From positions 2,004,501 to 2,068,500 of the forward strand of contig NZ_CP146608.1 in NCBI RefSeq assembly GCF_037113415.1: a stretch of DNA of 64,000 bases. Direction: 5' to 3'. Made by a program: the position numbers and the translations under genes. The stretch is from Devosia sp. XK-2 (GTDB lineage: Bacteria > Pseudomonadota > Alphaproteobacteria > Rhizobiales > Devosiaceae). Shown here in pieces: positions 1 to 9,246 of this stretch. The notes beneath the pieces were generated by a model. That model had not been told where the DNA came from and did no database searches. It was given only the letters and a program-made list of their open reading frames with translations. Numbering within the stretch: the first letter of the stretch is position 1; every line of letters begins with the position of its first letter.

Positions 1-2
1 GT

Positions 3-1448
3 AGTGATCTTGCAAACATGCAAAGCCAGATCGCGGCCCTGGAAGATGCTCGTCAGCAATCCTCATCCCTGGCAAGCTCAGTCCAAAGCGCCATTGCCGA
101 CAATGATATCAATGCCATCGTCGCCAACCTTCAATCCGACGCCGTAAGCGCACTCGAGGCGCAGCGCGAACGCATCCAGCAGGATCTTTCCGGTCAGTCC
201 GGCACTGCTGCGGACGTGGATCTGCAAGCCGAGCTTTCTCGCATCGAGCAATCCATTCTGGAAACCGCGAGCAGCGAGGTTTCCGACCTTCAGGACGAAA
301 TTCAGCAGGCTCAGGATCAGGCAGCAACCCTGCGTCAGACCTTGCGCTCTGAGGTTATCGGATCCGAACTCTCCGCCGACACGCTGACACAGATATTCCA
401 GTTGCAGCAGAATGCGGAACTGGCCCGCCGGCAATACCAGACATTGTTGTCCAGGGCGCAGGATCTCGAAGCGCAGGCAAATTTGCAGATGGCCGACAGC
501 CGGATTGCCTCTACTGCGCTCACGCCCAACAATGCGTCCTTCCCCAATACGCGCCTGATTTTGGTTCTGGCGGCCCTGGCTGGCCTTGGCCTTGGTGTGG
601 CTCTGGCCTTCCTCTATGAAAATCTCATCGGCGGCTTCATCAGCGATGAACAGGTTGCCAATGTTCTCAAGCGGCCCGTCGCGGCCGTGGTGCCACGTCA
701 GCAAAACAAGGCCGAGTCAAAAAGCCTTGCCGATCTCGTGGTTACCGCGCCCCTGTCGATCTTCGCCGAGGCAATTCGGCGCGCCAGGGCGGCGCTGGAT
801 CAGGATATCGGTCGGTCCGCCTCCCGAGGCGCTCCAGAGGAGCGCGGCCGGGTTTTGATGGTGACATCGACCAATCCGAACGAGGGCAAGACGACCTTGG
901 CCCTGGCCATTGCCCGGTCGGCGGCCATGTCCGGACAAGCGGTGCTGCTTATCGATTGCGACCTGCGCAAACCGTCGGTCCACCGCCATCTCAGTGTCGA
1001 GTCCGATACCGGTCTGCAGGAATTGCTCCAGTCCGACGAAGCCGACTTCATGAAGTCATTCCCCAAGATCCTGGTGCGCGACCCGCTCTCCACCGCATCG
1101 ATCATCGTCGGCTCGCGGCGCAGCAACGTGCCCACGGACCAGCTACTGGCCAATCCCAACTTCCAGCGCTTGATCAAGGCGGCCCGACGCTCCTTCGATT
1201 ATATCGTCCTGGACACGCCGCCCGTCGGCCCTGTGGTGGACGGGCTCTATATCTGTCGGCATTCAGACGCGATTGCATATGTGGTGAAATGGGCCAGCAC
1301 CGCGCAAAGTGATGTGAAAAAGAACATTGCAGCTCTCGCCAAAGCGGCAGGGGAGGATACCCCGCTCATGGTCACGCTCAGCCAGCAGGAGCAGTCCCGG
1401 TCCGAATATTATAAGAAATACGGCGGATACTATTCCTACGGCGATTGA
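3..1448 (+). CDS. Polysaccharide export tyrosine kinase (Wzz/Wzc-type), 5'-truncated
   Basis: The frame is open to the left edge, so the N-terminus is outside the window. Counting from the first Met at 18, residues 1-160 are Gln/Ala/Glu-rich and look coiled coil, about 180-201 form a membrane segment, and a cytoplasmic BY-kinase domain follows with Walker A near 283-293 (NEGKTT), Walker A' near 310-319 (LLIDCDLRKP) and Walker B (YIVLDTPP). The tail has six tyrosines in the last 14 residues, the usual autophosphorylation cluster. In this family the protein controls chain length and export of exopolysaccharide. A Wzy-like gene and a phosphatase follow on the same strand. Function is confident; polymer identity is not. 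Confidence 0.93.
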   Translation, partial: SDLANMQSQIAALEDARQQSSSLASSVQSAIADNDINAIVANLQSDAVSALEAQRERIQQDLSGQSGTAADVDLQAELSRIEQSILETASSEVSDLQDEIQQAQDQAATLRQTLRSEVIGSELSADTLTQIFQLQQNAELARRQYQTLLSRAQDLEAQANLQMADSRIASTALTPNNASFPNTRLILVLAALAGLGLGVALAFLYENLIGGFISDEQVANVLKRPVAAVVPRQQNKAESKSLADLVVTAPLSIFAEAIRRARAALDQDIGRSASRGAPEERGRVLMVTSTNPNEGKTTLALAIARSAAMSGQAVLLIDCDLRKPSVHRHLSVESDTGLQELLQSDEADFMKSFPKILVRDPLSTASIIVGSRRSNVPTDQLLANPNFQRLIKAARRSFDYIVLDTPPVGPVVDGLYICRHSDAIAYVVKWASTAQSDVKKNIAALAKAAGEDTPLMVTLSQQEQSRSEYYKKYGGYYSYGD

Positions 1449-1508
1449 TCGCTCAAACTATCGCCAGCGCGATCTGCACCTAACGAATCCGGGCCCGACT
1501 GAAAAAAC

Positions 1509-2183
1509 ATGGACCGTAAGCCAAATCTGCTACTCTGGGCCCTCCTGGCCATATCGACAGTTACGCTGGCGCTAGGGGCCTTTGCGCTGAGAACCGAGGC
1601 GGAAGCAACCGCGCTCGGCTCGGGGTCCACTCGCCTGCCGCAATTCATCGACCTGCTGTCCAGTGACGTCACCCTGCCGCTCTCTGCCCAGGGACGCCGG
1701 CTGCTGCTCGATAGTTGCGACAAGGCCATGCAGACGTCCGCCCCGCTGGTGTTGCGTTTTGCCAGCGAAGCCCAAAGGCAGATGATCGTGCCGTTCTGCA
1801 CAGACTTGGCCCAGGCGGCCGTCGAGACGTCGGGCGCGGACTCCTATGCCTGGCTGGTGCTGGCGATGGCGCAAATCCGGCAGGGCTCAGTCGCCGAGGC
1901 AGAACGCAGTATAATCTGGTCCGCCCATACCGGTCCCACCGAAAGTTGGATTGCCGAGCCCAGATTTGAGCTCATTCAGGATCATTATGACCAGTTCTCG
2001 TCCACAGTACGGGCCATTGGCGACGCCGACGCGGTCCTGCTGTTGCCCGGCAATCGTGGCGCGGTCGTTGCGCACCGCTATGTTCTCGACCCGGCCTTCC
2101 GTCAGCGGGCTCAAGAACTGATCGAAAAGCAGCCCGAGGCTGTCCAGCGTCGTTTCGTTTTGCTATTGCGCCGGCAGACCTAG
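1509..2183 (+). CDS. Hypothetical membrane-anchored protein of the polysaccharide locus
   Basis: 224 residues. One hydrophobic segment at about residues 7-28 should anchor it in the inner membrane with the rest periplasmic. The remainder is helical and rich in Ala, Gln and Leu, and a stretch around residues 115-140 (AWLVLAMAQIRQGSVAEAE) resembles a TPR helix pair. It starts 60 bases after the kinase stop and ends 10 bases before the Wzy-like gene, so it is probably co-transcribed with them. A role in polymer assembly is inferred from position only; I do not recognise a named family. Confidence 0.8.
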   Translation: MDRKPNLLLWALLAISTVTLALGAFALRTEAEATALGSGSTRLPQFIDLLSSDVTLPLSAQGRRLLLDSCDKAMQTSAPLVLRFASEAQRQMIVPFCTDLAQAAVETSGADSYAWLVLAMAQIRQGSVAEAERSIIWSAHTGPTESWIAEPRFELIQDHYDQFSSTVRAIGDADAVLLLPGNRGAVVAHRYVLDPAFRQRAQELIEKQPEAVQRRFVLLLRRQT

Positions 2184-2193
2184 GAGCCAGAAC

Positions 2194-3606
2194 GTGAACA
2201 GGCCAGCATCCGGCTTTGCCATTTCCCTTCCCCGGCGCGCCCACATCGCCGACCAGACCGGCGGCCGGCCGCAGAACGGTTTCGCGCTCTGGGCCCTGCT
2301 CGTGCTGCTGGCGCTCGCACCCCTGCCCTTCGCCAGCGCCCGCCCCTTCCTCTGGGCGCTCTGGGCCGTTTATGCCGGCGCGGCATCGATCGTTTTCTTC
2401 GCTTGGCAGCTTCGGTCAGGCACTGAACTGCGCGTCGGCCCTTCTCAGCTCAAGGTTCCCACGGTCCTGGTTGCCCTGACCCTGCTCGCCCTGGTCGCGC
2501 AACTGCTTCCCTTGGGCTCGTTTCCTATTCTCAGTGCCGAAGGAGCGGCGCTCACAGCCCCCCAGATCAGCATAGCGCCGGGACAAACTGTTCTGATGCT
2601 GGCCCGGCAGCTGACTTATGCCCTCACTGCGGTACTGGTGCTGCAGGTTGCGGTAAGCGACAAAAGACGCCCCCTGTTTCTGCACGGTCTTATCGCCATC
2701 ACTCTGGTCTACGCCGCCTATGGCCTGGTCGCGTTGCGGACCGGCGACACCATTCTGGGGCTGCCCAAATGGGCCTATTTCGGTTCGATTACCGGCAGCT
2801 TCGTCAATAGAAACTCCTTCGCCACATTTTTGGGATTCGGGGCGATCACGGCCCTCGCACATGGCTGCGCGGCGATGAAGCGTCAGGCCGAGCGTCATCG
2901 TGACGATGGGCTGGTGACCGGCATAGTCAGCAATGTCATTCTCTACGGCGCAGCCTATGTGTTCCTGCTTCTCGTGATAGTCGGAACCCAGTCGCGCATG
3001 GGCCTGTTCGCCACCCTGGCCGGATCAACCGTGGTCATCCTGGTGACGCTCGTTTCGATCCGCCGGATCGGCTTGCTGCTGCTGCTCGCGCCCCTGACCC
3101 TTGCCGTTTTTGCGGCGCTGCTCTGGCTGCTTGGCGGCGGCCTCCTAGAGCGCATCGAGGCGCAGCGCTTTGATCTGAACAACAGGCAATTGCTTTACGA
3201 GCAGGTCCAGAACCTGATTGCCCTGCGGCCCTGGACAGGGTTTGGCGGCGGAACGTTCGAACTGGCGTTCCCCATCGTACACGCCCTTCCTCTGAGCCCG
3301 GACCTGGTATGGAGCATGGCGCACAATACCTACCTGACCCTCTGGGCGGAACTGGGCCTTATTGCCGGCTCGCTTCTTATGCTCACTGTGGCCTATATCG
3401 CCGCTCGTTTGGTTTGGTCGCTGGTGAAGGGGACCGGCTCGTGGACCGCGCAAATAGCCGCGTTGGGAGCCATCGCCCAGATTGCCATTCACTCTACGGT
3501 CGATTTCAGCCTTGAAATCCCAGCCAACACGCTGATGTTCGTGGCCATCGTCTGCACCGGCCTTGCCACCACCACTAGACTGCGGACCAAGAACGGGCGC
3601 GGCTGA
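2194..3606 (+). CDS. O-antigen ligase/polymerase family membrane protein (Wzy-like)
   Basis: 470 residues beginning at GTG, with AGGAG six bases upstream. It has roughly ten to twelve hydrophobic segments and a large hydrophilic loop near residues 320-385 containing WTGFGGGTFE and a conserved HN (SMAHNTYL), typical of the Wzy_C/O-antigen ligase family. These proteins join lipid-linked repeat units on the periplasmic face of the inner membrane. The TGA stop overlaps the phosphatase ATG by one base, so the two are translationally coupled. Polymerase or ligase cannot be separated from sequence alone; polymerase fits better next to a Wzc-type kinase. Confidence 0.88.
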   Translation: MNRPASGFAISLPRRAHIADQTGGRPQNGFALWALLVLLALAPLPFASARPFLWALWAVYAGAASIVFFAWQLRSGTELRVGPSQLKVPTVLVALTLLALVAQLLPLGSFPILSAEGAALTAPQISIAPGQTVLMLARQLTYALTAVLVLQVAVSDKRRPLFLHGLIAITLVYAAYGLVALRTGDTILGLPKWAYFGSITGSFVNRNSFATFLGFGAITALAHGCAAMKRQAERHRDDGLVTGIVSNVILYGAAYVFLLLVIVGTQSRMGLFATLAGSTVVILVTLVSIRRIGLLLLLAPLTLAVFAALLWLLGGGLLERIEAQRFDLNNRQLLYEQVQNLIALRPWTGFGGGTFELAFPIVHALPLSPDLVWSMAHNTYLTLWAELGLIAGSLLMLTVAYIAARLVWSLVKGTGSWTAQIAALGAIAQIAIHSTVDFSLEIPANTLMFVAIVCTGLATTTRLRTKNGRG

Positions 3607-4391
3607 TGCGTGACCTTTTGCGGAGAATTCTGGGTATTGGCGGAACCGGAGACGCGCCGGACGTGGCGAGCCGGCACCTGAACCTGGAATTTCTGCCCTC
3701 GGCCATCTACGCCATCGGCGATGTGCATGGATGTCTCAAGGAACTCCGGGCGCTGGAGCGCAAGATCGTCGACGACGCTGCATCTGTTGAGGGGCGGAAG
3801 CTTCTGGTCATGCTCGGCGACTATGTGGATCGCGGGCCCGAATCCGCTGGTGTCCTCGACCACCTCTTGGCTCCACCCCCTGCCGATTTCGATCGCCTAT
3901 GCCTGATGGGCAATCATGAGATCATGGCGGCCAGCTTCCTCGATAACCCAAATCCCCGCTCGGACTGGCTTCAATTCGGCGGCAGCGAAACGCTTCAGTC
4001 CTATGGCCTACCACTCGACATATTCGGGTCGCGAAAACAGGCCAATTTGCGCCAGCTGATCGATGCCTATATTCCGCAGGATCATATCGAATTCCTGCGC
4101 GACCGTCCCTGGACGCTGAGCGCCCCGGGATGGCTCTTCGTTCATGCCGGACTGCGCCCCGGCGTCCCCCTGCATCGGCAGAGCCCGAACGACCTGTTCT
4201 GGATACGAGATGAGTTTTTTGCGGCGCCGGCATTGGACGGTTCATGTATCGTTCATGGTCACACGCCTGGACCCGAGCCCGTCGTGACCCCCGCCCGCAT
4301 CTGCGTCGATACCGGCGCCTTTGCAACGGGACGACTGACCGCCCTGAAGATCACGCCAGACGCCGCCCCGGCCCTGCTTTACTCGGACTGA
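3606..4391 (+). CDS. PP2A-like metallophosphoesterase (serine/threonine phosphatase family)
   Basis: 261 residues with the calcineurin-like metal-site motifs in order: GDVHG (38-42), GDYVDRG (71-77), GNHE (102-105), HAG (180-182) and HGHT (217-220). The family hydrolyses phosphate esters with two metal ions in the cytoplasm; bacterial members include PrpA-type protein phosphatases and diadenosine tetraphosphatases. Its ATG overlaps the stop of the Wzy-like gene, and a tyrosine kinase lies two genes upstream. Acting on exopolysaccharide machinery is an inference from context. The substrate could equally be a nucleotide. Confidence 0.88.
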   Translation: MRDLLRRILGIGGTGDAPDVASRHLNLEFLPSAIYAIGDVHGCLKELRALERKIVDDAASVEGRKLLVMLGDYVDRGPESAGVLDHLLAPPPADFDRLCLMGNHEIMAASFLDNPNPRSDWLQFGGSETLQSYGLPLDIFGSRKQANLRQLIDAYIPQDHIEFLRDRPWTLSAPGWLFVHAGLRPGVPLHRQSPNDLFWIRDEFFAAPALDGSCIVHGHTPGPEPVVTPARICVDTGAFATGRLTALKITPDAAPALLYSD

Positions 4392-4461
4392 GCCCGATCC
4401 AGCGCCGTCCACCGGCCATGGCGGCCGCCATTGCCCAGCCCACGCCCCCAAGCAGGGATGC

Positions 4462-5244
4462 TCACTCGCCATTGCCGGTGAAGAACTCGCGGGCGATTGT
4501 CATCGCGATGATCTTCATGTCGAGCCAGATGGAAAAGTTCTGGATATAGGCAATGTCATGATCGATGCGTTCGCGCGCTTTGCCCATATCACGCGTGGAA
4601 CCGCGCAGACCATTGGCCTGGGCCCACCCCGTAATGCCCGGCCGCATCGCAAGCCGCTGACCGTAATAGGGAACGAGATCGCGGTAAGGCCGCCCGCCAG
4701 CCATCATGCCGGCAACATGCGGACGAGGCCCGACCAGCGACATGTCACCGAACAGAACATTGAACAATTGCGGCAATTCATCGATGCTGGTCTTGCGGAT
4801 AAAGCGACCGACTGGTGTCACCCGCGGATCATTTTCGCGCGTCTGGGCAATGCCCGACACATCGCAATCGTCGACCCGCATCGATCTGAACTTGAGCGCT
4901 TCAAACGGACGGCCATCCAGACCTTCCCGCGACTGCCGGAACAAAATCGGGCCGGGGCTGCTCAGCTTGACGGCCAGGGCAACGATAATCATCAGCGGCG
5001 CGAGCAAGGCCAGGCCTACCGACGCCCCCACAATGTCGATGACACGTTTGACGAAGAGGCTGGCGCGCCGCGCCGGCCGTCCCTCGCTCTTGGAAAGAGC
5101 CCAATTGACGGCTAGGCCGGAATGCCAGGTGACCCTTGCATTGCCACGGGCGAACGCTGGAACTGATACGTCAAAATGCGCCTCTGGGCGCGCATCCAGC
5201 TCGACATACTCGGCACCAGACTTCGACTGCACCAGACCATCCAT
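4462..5244 (-). CDS. Undecaprenyl-phosphate sugar-1-phosphate transferase (ExoY/WcaJ-type priming enzyme)
   Basis: 260 residues. After a variable N-terminal region of about 65 residues comes VKRVIDIVGASVG and one hydrophobic segment, then the bacterial sugar transferase core with KFRSM, the RKTSIDELPQLFNVL block and VGPRP, and a C-terminal PGITGWAQANGLRG. This is the single-membrane-segment ExoY-like form that loads the first sugar phosphate on undecaprenyl phosphate at the inner membrane. It faces the kinase/Wzy genes convergently and is preceded by an AT-rich promoter region. Sugar specificity (Gal or Glc) is not readable. Confidence 0.93.
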   Translation of the reverse strand: MDGLVQSKSGAEYVELDARPEAHFDVSVPAFARGNARVTWHSGLAVNWALSKSEGRPARRASLFVKRVIDIVGASVGLALLAPLMIIVALAVKLSSPGPILFRQSREGLDGRPFEALKFRSMRVDDCDVSGIAQTRENDPRVTPVGRFIRKTSIDELPQLFNVLFGDMSLVGPRPHVAGMMAGGRPYRDLVPYYGQRLAMRPGITGWAQANGLRGSTRDMGKARERIDHDIAYIQNFSIWLDMKIIAMTIAREFFTGNGE

Positions 5245-5610
5245 ATCGCCAATCCCTCAAAACAAGGTGGTGAATAACGTTTCCTGCCGCTACCGCATAT
5301 ACTTAACAGAAAGTTGCGACCGTCCAACAACTAATCAAAACCATCTCTGCAAAACTAGTTAATCCGCGGGCGCCCATCGCTTCGCCGAGCGCGCCACTTA
5401 GCATTATGTCCTAAACTTCGACGAAAATACGCAGACAATGGGGCAAAACAGCCATTATCAGGAAACTACGTTCCACGCCCGCGCGGCGCTATGAGTTCTA
5501 CGCATTGCTTCCTTGCAGTATTGGAAGAGAAAACGCCGTGCGCAAAAAAATAAAGGCGCGGATAAATTCCGCGCCCCAAATGTTCATGCCGTTCTGTCGG
5601 TTTATTCGAG
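5245..5610. other. 366-base gap with promoter-like AT-rich DNA and a terminator
   Basis: No coding sequence is credible here. The part nearest the sugar transferase (about 5260-5360) is AT-rich compared with its surroundings and should hold that gene's promoter, though I cannot assign -35/-10 boxes with confidence. The far end contains the intrinsic terminator listed at 5544-5575. Confidence 0.6.
5544..5575 (-). terminator. Intrinsic terminator after the small secreted protein gene
   Basis: GGCGCGGA (5555-5562) and TCCGCGCC (5568-5575) form an 8-base stem with a 5-base loop. On the minus strand the stem is followed by a T-rich run (5544-5554), the classical layout for ending transcription of the gene at 5611-5958. 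Confidence 0.85.
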
Positions 5611-5958
5611 TTAGACAGGACTTGCCTGATTTCCAATCGCGCCGGAGTCCGGCAGCAATTCTTCGAACAGCGCATCGATTGCCGCGCCACCACCAGCGGC
5701 AGCAATCTCCGCCCGCAATTCGGTGAACGACTGCAGGGCAACTGCCGGATCAATGCCAGCTGCGACCAATGCGGCCGAATACGCGTTGATGGCAGCTTCA
5801 CACGCAACCGGCGTACCCGCCGGAGGCGTGCAGCTCACGAACACTGCGTTGTAAAGATCTTCAAAACCGGGAACCGCAGCAGCCATCGCCTGGATAGGGC
5901 CGAAGGACATTGCAGAAATGACACCAGCTGTAGCTAGAAAGGCGAGATTCTTGCGCAA
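5611..5958 (-). CDS. Small secreted protein of unknown function
   Basis: About 115 residues. I place the start at a TTG (5956-5958) because AGGAG lies eight bases upstream and the protein then begins with a textbook signal peptide (LRKNLAFLATAGVISAMSFG, cleavage likely after AMAAA). A longer ATG-initiated reading to 6018 would put junk in front of the signal sequence. The mature part is about 90 residues, acidic and Ala-rich, with two cysteines about 13 residues apart that could form a disulphide. It sits beside the priming transferase and has its own terminator. No family recognised. Confidence 0.75.
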   Translation of the reverse strand: MRKNLAFLATAGVISAMSFGPIQAMAAAVPGFEDLYNAVFVSCTPPAGTPVACEAAINAYSAALVAAGIDPAVALQSFTELRAEIAAAGGGAAIDALFEELLPDSGAIGNQASPV

Positions 5959-6304
5959 TTCACTATCTCCTAAAGAGCGGCCGCCCAATCTGCTACGACA
6001 GCAAGGCGCCAAGGTCAAGTAAAGCGTTTAGCTCTTGTTATCCATATTGGCAAACGCACCCGACATTAATGGTAAAAATGGCCAAGTTTTTCGACAAGGC
6101 GCGAGCATCGCTACATTTTCTACCTAACTTTAGGACAAAATTTTGACGCCGAAAATGTCAAAAGCGATCTACGCAAGGTAGCTATGCAAGTGACGCATGC
6201 CCTGTCCGGGACCGGTCGCCACGGCCGAGCCGCAGGGCACCCTGCGGCCAGATAGCAAAAACCCCGCCCAATGGGCGGGGTTTTCCGTGCCAGTCGGGAC
6301 CGAT
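5959..6304. other. 346-base gap holding a strong terminator
   Basis: Contains the upstream region of the small secreted protein (SD AGGAG just before its TTG, with AT-rich DNA around 6030-6150 that could be its promoter) and the terminator of the peptidase gene at 6258-6284. I see no further gene. Confidence 0.6.
6258..6284 (-). terminator. Intrinsic terminator after the LapG-like peptidase gene
   Basis: AAAACCCCGCCC (6258-6269) and GGGCGGGGTTTT (6273-6284) form a perfect 12-base stem with a 3-base loop. The flanking A and T runs make it potentially active in both directions. The gene at 6305-6868 ends just upstream on the minus strand. Confidence 0.92.
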
Positions 6305-6868
6305 CTAGCCCGCGGACCAGTTCATCGGATTGGCATTCGAGATGGACCGGATGTTGTAGCCCGAGGCGCGCACCGTCTTGACGCTATTGGTCAGATTATC
6401 GAGCACGTAGTCGCCCTCGCTCGTCCGGACCACCAGAACGGCATGCGGTTCGCCGCGGCGGGTATGCGTATAGGCAATCCGCAGCGACCCGGCCGAGACG
6501 CCGTGGCGCATCAACATGCTGCGCTTGCTCAGGACGTAGTCTTCACAATCGCCCTCGGACGGATTGAGCGTCCAGACATCGGCCTTGTCGACCTTGGGCT
6601 TGATCGAGCGATTGACGTGTACGTTCACCTGCTTGAGCATGGCCATGAGATCCGGGGTCATGGTCACCTGGCCGCTTCCGCCGCCGCGGCATTCATTCCG
6701 GTTCTTCGCGCAGAAGAACTGCATCGACAAGGGTGTGATCGCGGCCACCTGCATCGAGGGGCGATAGCTCTCGACGTCGTACTTGCTATAGGCCGCGGCG
6801 CCGCCGATCGAGGCGACGGTGATTGCGAGCGCCAAGCCCGCCATCTTGAAAGAAAACTTGGTATTCAT
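6305..6868 (-). CDS. Transglutaminase-like cysteine peptidase (BTLCP, peptidase C93), secreted
   Basis: 187 residues with an N-terminal signal sequence (hydrophobic from about residue 9 to 26). The catalytic triad is visible: Cys108 in GDCEDY, His142 in EPHAV and Asp157 in VLDN, in the spacing of the Peptidase_C93 family that includes LapG. LapG trims large surface adhesins in the periplasm under cyclic-di-GMP control; no LapA or LapD partner is seen nearby, so that role is only a family analogy. A second paralogue lies at 37972-38595. A 6-base inverted repeat surrounds its ribosome-binding region. Confidence 0.9.
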   Translation of the reverse strand: MNTKFSFKMAGLALAITVASIGGAAAYSKYDVESYRPSMQVAAITPLSMQFFCAKNRNECRGGGSGQVTMTPDLMAMLKQVNVHVNRSIKPKVDKADVWTLNPSEGDCEDYVLSKRSMLMRHGVSAGSLRIAYTHTRRGEPHAVLVVRTSEGDYVLDNLTNSVKTVRASGYNIRSISNANPMNWSAG

Positions 6869-7160
6869 TTACGCCATCCCAGAAGTTTGATGGCTTCAAG
6901 ATGCGCGCGACAGATTGAGCTTGCCTCAGCAAGATCGATACAATTTTATTCAATTTGACGCGGTTCCGGCCGCACCTCGTCCGTCCTAGGCCCAACTCCG
7001 AAACGGCCCCTTCCTTTGGCTGGGCCAATTTGACGAGAAGTGTCATCGAGCTTGAATCAAATGCCATGCAATGAACTGTTGGACCAAGCCGTGGTGGCGG
7101 GGGATCGGCGCACGTGCTAGGCAGGCCGCCCAGTATTATCGACCGTAAGGACCCCGCCGC

Positions 7161-7922
7161 ATGACCAAGATCTGCGTCGTGACCAACGAGACCCAGGCCG
7201 CAGAGGCCGCAGCGGCCCGACTTCGCGACCGCTACGGCCTGGTATCCCTCAAGGAGGCGGACTTCGTCGTCGCCCTGGGCGGAGACGGGCTGATGTTGCA
7301 GACGCTCCATAAGGTCATGGATAGCGATAAGCCGGTCTACGGCATGAATTTCGGTTCGGTCGGCTTTCTGATGAACACTTTTAGCGAGGACACGCTGGCC
7401 GAGCGCCTTCTGGCAAGTCAGCGAACGCGTATCTACCCGCTCGCGATGGAAGTCCTGGACGCCTCGGGACAAAGGCGCACGGCGCTTGCCATCAACGAGG
7501 TCTCCCTTTTCCGCTCCACCTATCAGGCCGCAAAGCTTCAGATCTCGGTTGATGGCGAGGTGCGGCTGGATGAATTGATCTGCGACGGCGCGCTTCTGTC
7601 CACGCCGGCGGGCTCCACAGCCTATAATTTGTCGGCGCACGGCCCTATCCTGCCGATTGAAGCGCCATTGTTGGCCCTGACGCCAATATCTCCATTCCGG
7701 CCCCGCCGCTGGCGAGGCGCGATCCTGTCCAACCGCGCGGTCGTCAAATTCGTGGCTCACGAGGCCCAGAAACGACCAGTCAGCGCCGTTGCCGACAATG
7801 TCGAATTTCAAAATGTACTCGAAGTGACCGTCCGGGAGGACCGCTCCCATGGCGTCACCCTGCTCTTTGATCCGGGCACCAGTTTGGAAGAACGGGTTTT
7901 GAGCGAGCAGTTCCGTTTCTAG
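7161..7922 (+). CDS. nadK: NAD kinase
   Basis: 253 residues, usual length for alphaproteobacterial NAD kinase. Motifs: GGDG at 40-43 (NAD-binding/catalytic), NE at 112-113, and TPAGSTAYN at 148-156. It phosphorylates NAD to NADP with ATP or polyphosphate in the cytoplasm. The start is supported by AAGGA about nine bases upstream. It is transcribed divergently from the LapG-like gene across a 292-base region with no other gene, and it faces the DUF2336 gene tail to tail. Confidence 0.96.
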   Translation: MTKICVVTNETQAAEAAAARLRDRYGLVSLKEADFVVALGGDGLMLQTLHKVMDSDKPVYGMNFGSVGFLMNTFSEDTLAERLLASQRTRIYPLAMEVLDASGQRRTALAINEVSLFRSTYQAAKLQISVDGEVRLDELICDGALLSTPAGSTAYNLSAHGPILPIEAPLLALTPISPFRPRRWRGAILSNRAVVKFVAHEAQKRPVSAVADNVEFQNVLEVTVREDRSHGVTLLFDPGTSLEERVLSEQFRF

Positions 7923-7936
7923 GATCGGCCGGAGCG

Positions 7937-9142
7937 CTAAGCGGCGGGCAATTGCAAATGCGGCACGTCCGGCGCGCTGGGCAGTTTCAAGCTCGCATTG
8001 GCGGTCTTGGCGAAGGCCGCCACCACCCCGCGCGCGGCCTGCCGCGCCAGGGCGATATTCTGCTCATTGAGATAGCTGAAGCACTCCAGCAATTCATCGG
8101 GAATGTTGCCTCCGAACTCGGCGAGCAATTCCTCGGTCAAGACGGTGATCACGTAGTGCCGCGCCGACACGTCGTCCGCTAGGTCCGCCATACGGGCTTG
8201 AATGACTATTCGCGCCAACAAGCCACCGGCCGCTTTGGAGAGACCGCAACGGGCAAATAGAGCAAGCAATGCCGCCCGACTTCCGCTTTCGAGCAGGGTA
8301 AGGACCTTCCGGCTGCCGGTATCGGCCAATTCCCCGATGCAGGCAGCAAAGAACATGACCCGGCCGGTCACCACCGCATGCAAAAGCAGACGCGTATTGA
8401 TCAGGTCTTGGGCCACCAATTGCCCCACAAAATTAAGTCTGGCCGCCTCGCCTCCGGTGTCACCTATGGCCGCGAGCGCCGAATCCGTGCTGTTCCGCAC
8501 GACTCTATTCAACCTGTCCTGGCCGAGAGCCCCCTTCACGATCCTGGTCGCCTTAAGGCTCTCAGCGACCTTCCCGACAAGCAGTAGGCGCGCCGCTCCT
8601 GGCAGGTCGTCTCGCCCCAGCAAGGCGCCACGCATTTGCGCATCGCCGCCCCATTCCCGCGCCAGCCGGCACAGCAACTCATCGGCCAGTGCTATCTCTC
8701 GCCGCCGCAGCAGACGCAGCACCAGGCCACGATCGCCATGCACAAGCAGGGCTGAGGCCAGCTTCGCGCTCACAACGCCACGTTGGGAAATTGCGGTCAG
8801 CACCATTGGATTGCCACCTGCGGCCAGAGGCAGGAGGTCGGCGTCCACGAGAACCGGCGAATATTGCAGCACGGCCCTCGATATCACCGCGCTGTCTTGC
8901 AGCAACGACAGGATTATGGGCCGGGGGGCCCGGGGCGAATGCAGCAAACCGTAGGCCAGAGCCGCGCGAACCTTGACCGACGTGTCGTCCAGAAACCCAA
9001 TCAGCGCCGCATAAAGGGCTGCATGCTCGTCGGCGGGGCCATCATGGTCAAGATAGGCAAGCGCCGCCATATGTGCGGCTTGGCCCCGTTCGTCGCTGTC
9101 ATACGACTGCGATAGTTCCGCGAAAGCCTCATAGCCGATCAT
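7937..9142 (-). CDS. DUF2336 domain protein (alpha-helical repeat, function unknown)
   Basis: 401 residues, almost entirely amphipathic helices with HEAT-like character (for example AALAYGLLHSPRAPRPIILSL near residue 60), no signal peptide and no membrane segment. It matches the layout of the DUF2336 family found mainly in Alphaproteobacteria: an N-terminal helical-repeat section followed by a Leu/Ala-rich C-terminal half. It is probably a soluble scaffold or regulatory protein. It lies upstream of the transglycosylase gene's 3' region but is separated from it by a small membrane protein gene. Confidence 0.82.
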   Translation of the reverse strand: MIGYEAFAELSQSYDSDERGQAAHMAALAYLDHDGPADEHAALYAALIGFLDDTSVKVRAALAYGLLHSPRAPRPIILSLLQDSAVISRAVLQYSPVLVDADLLPLAAGGNPMVLTAISQRGVVSAKLASALLVHGDRGLVLRLLRRREIALADELLCRLAREWGGDAQMRGALLGRDDLPGAARLLLVGKVAESLKATRIVKGALGQDRLNRVVRNSTDSALAAIGDTGGEAARLNFVGQLVAQDLINTRLLLHAVVTGRVMFFAACIGELADTGSRKVLTLLESGSRAALLALFARCGLSKAAGGLLARIVIQARMADLADDVSARHYVITVLTEELLAEFGGNIPDELLECFSYLNEQNIALARQAARGVVAAFAKTANASLKLPSAPDVPHLQLPAA

Positions 9143-9246
9143 AACTCACTCCGCACCTTTAGGAGCGAAGCTAATCGGCAATATTTAAGGAACGGTTCAC
9201 CATAATCCGCGCCCGATCGGCGCGATCATGTGGTTCACAAGAAGGA

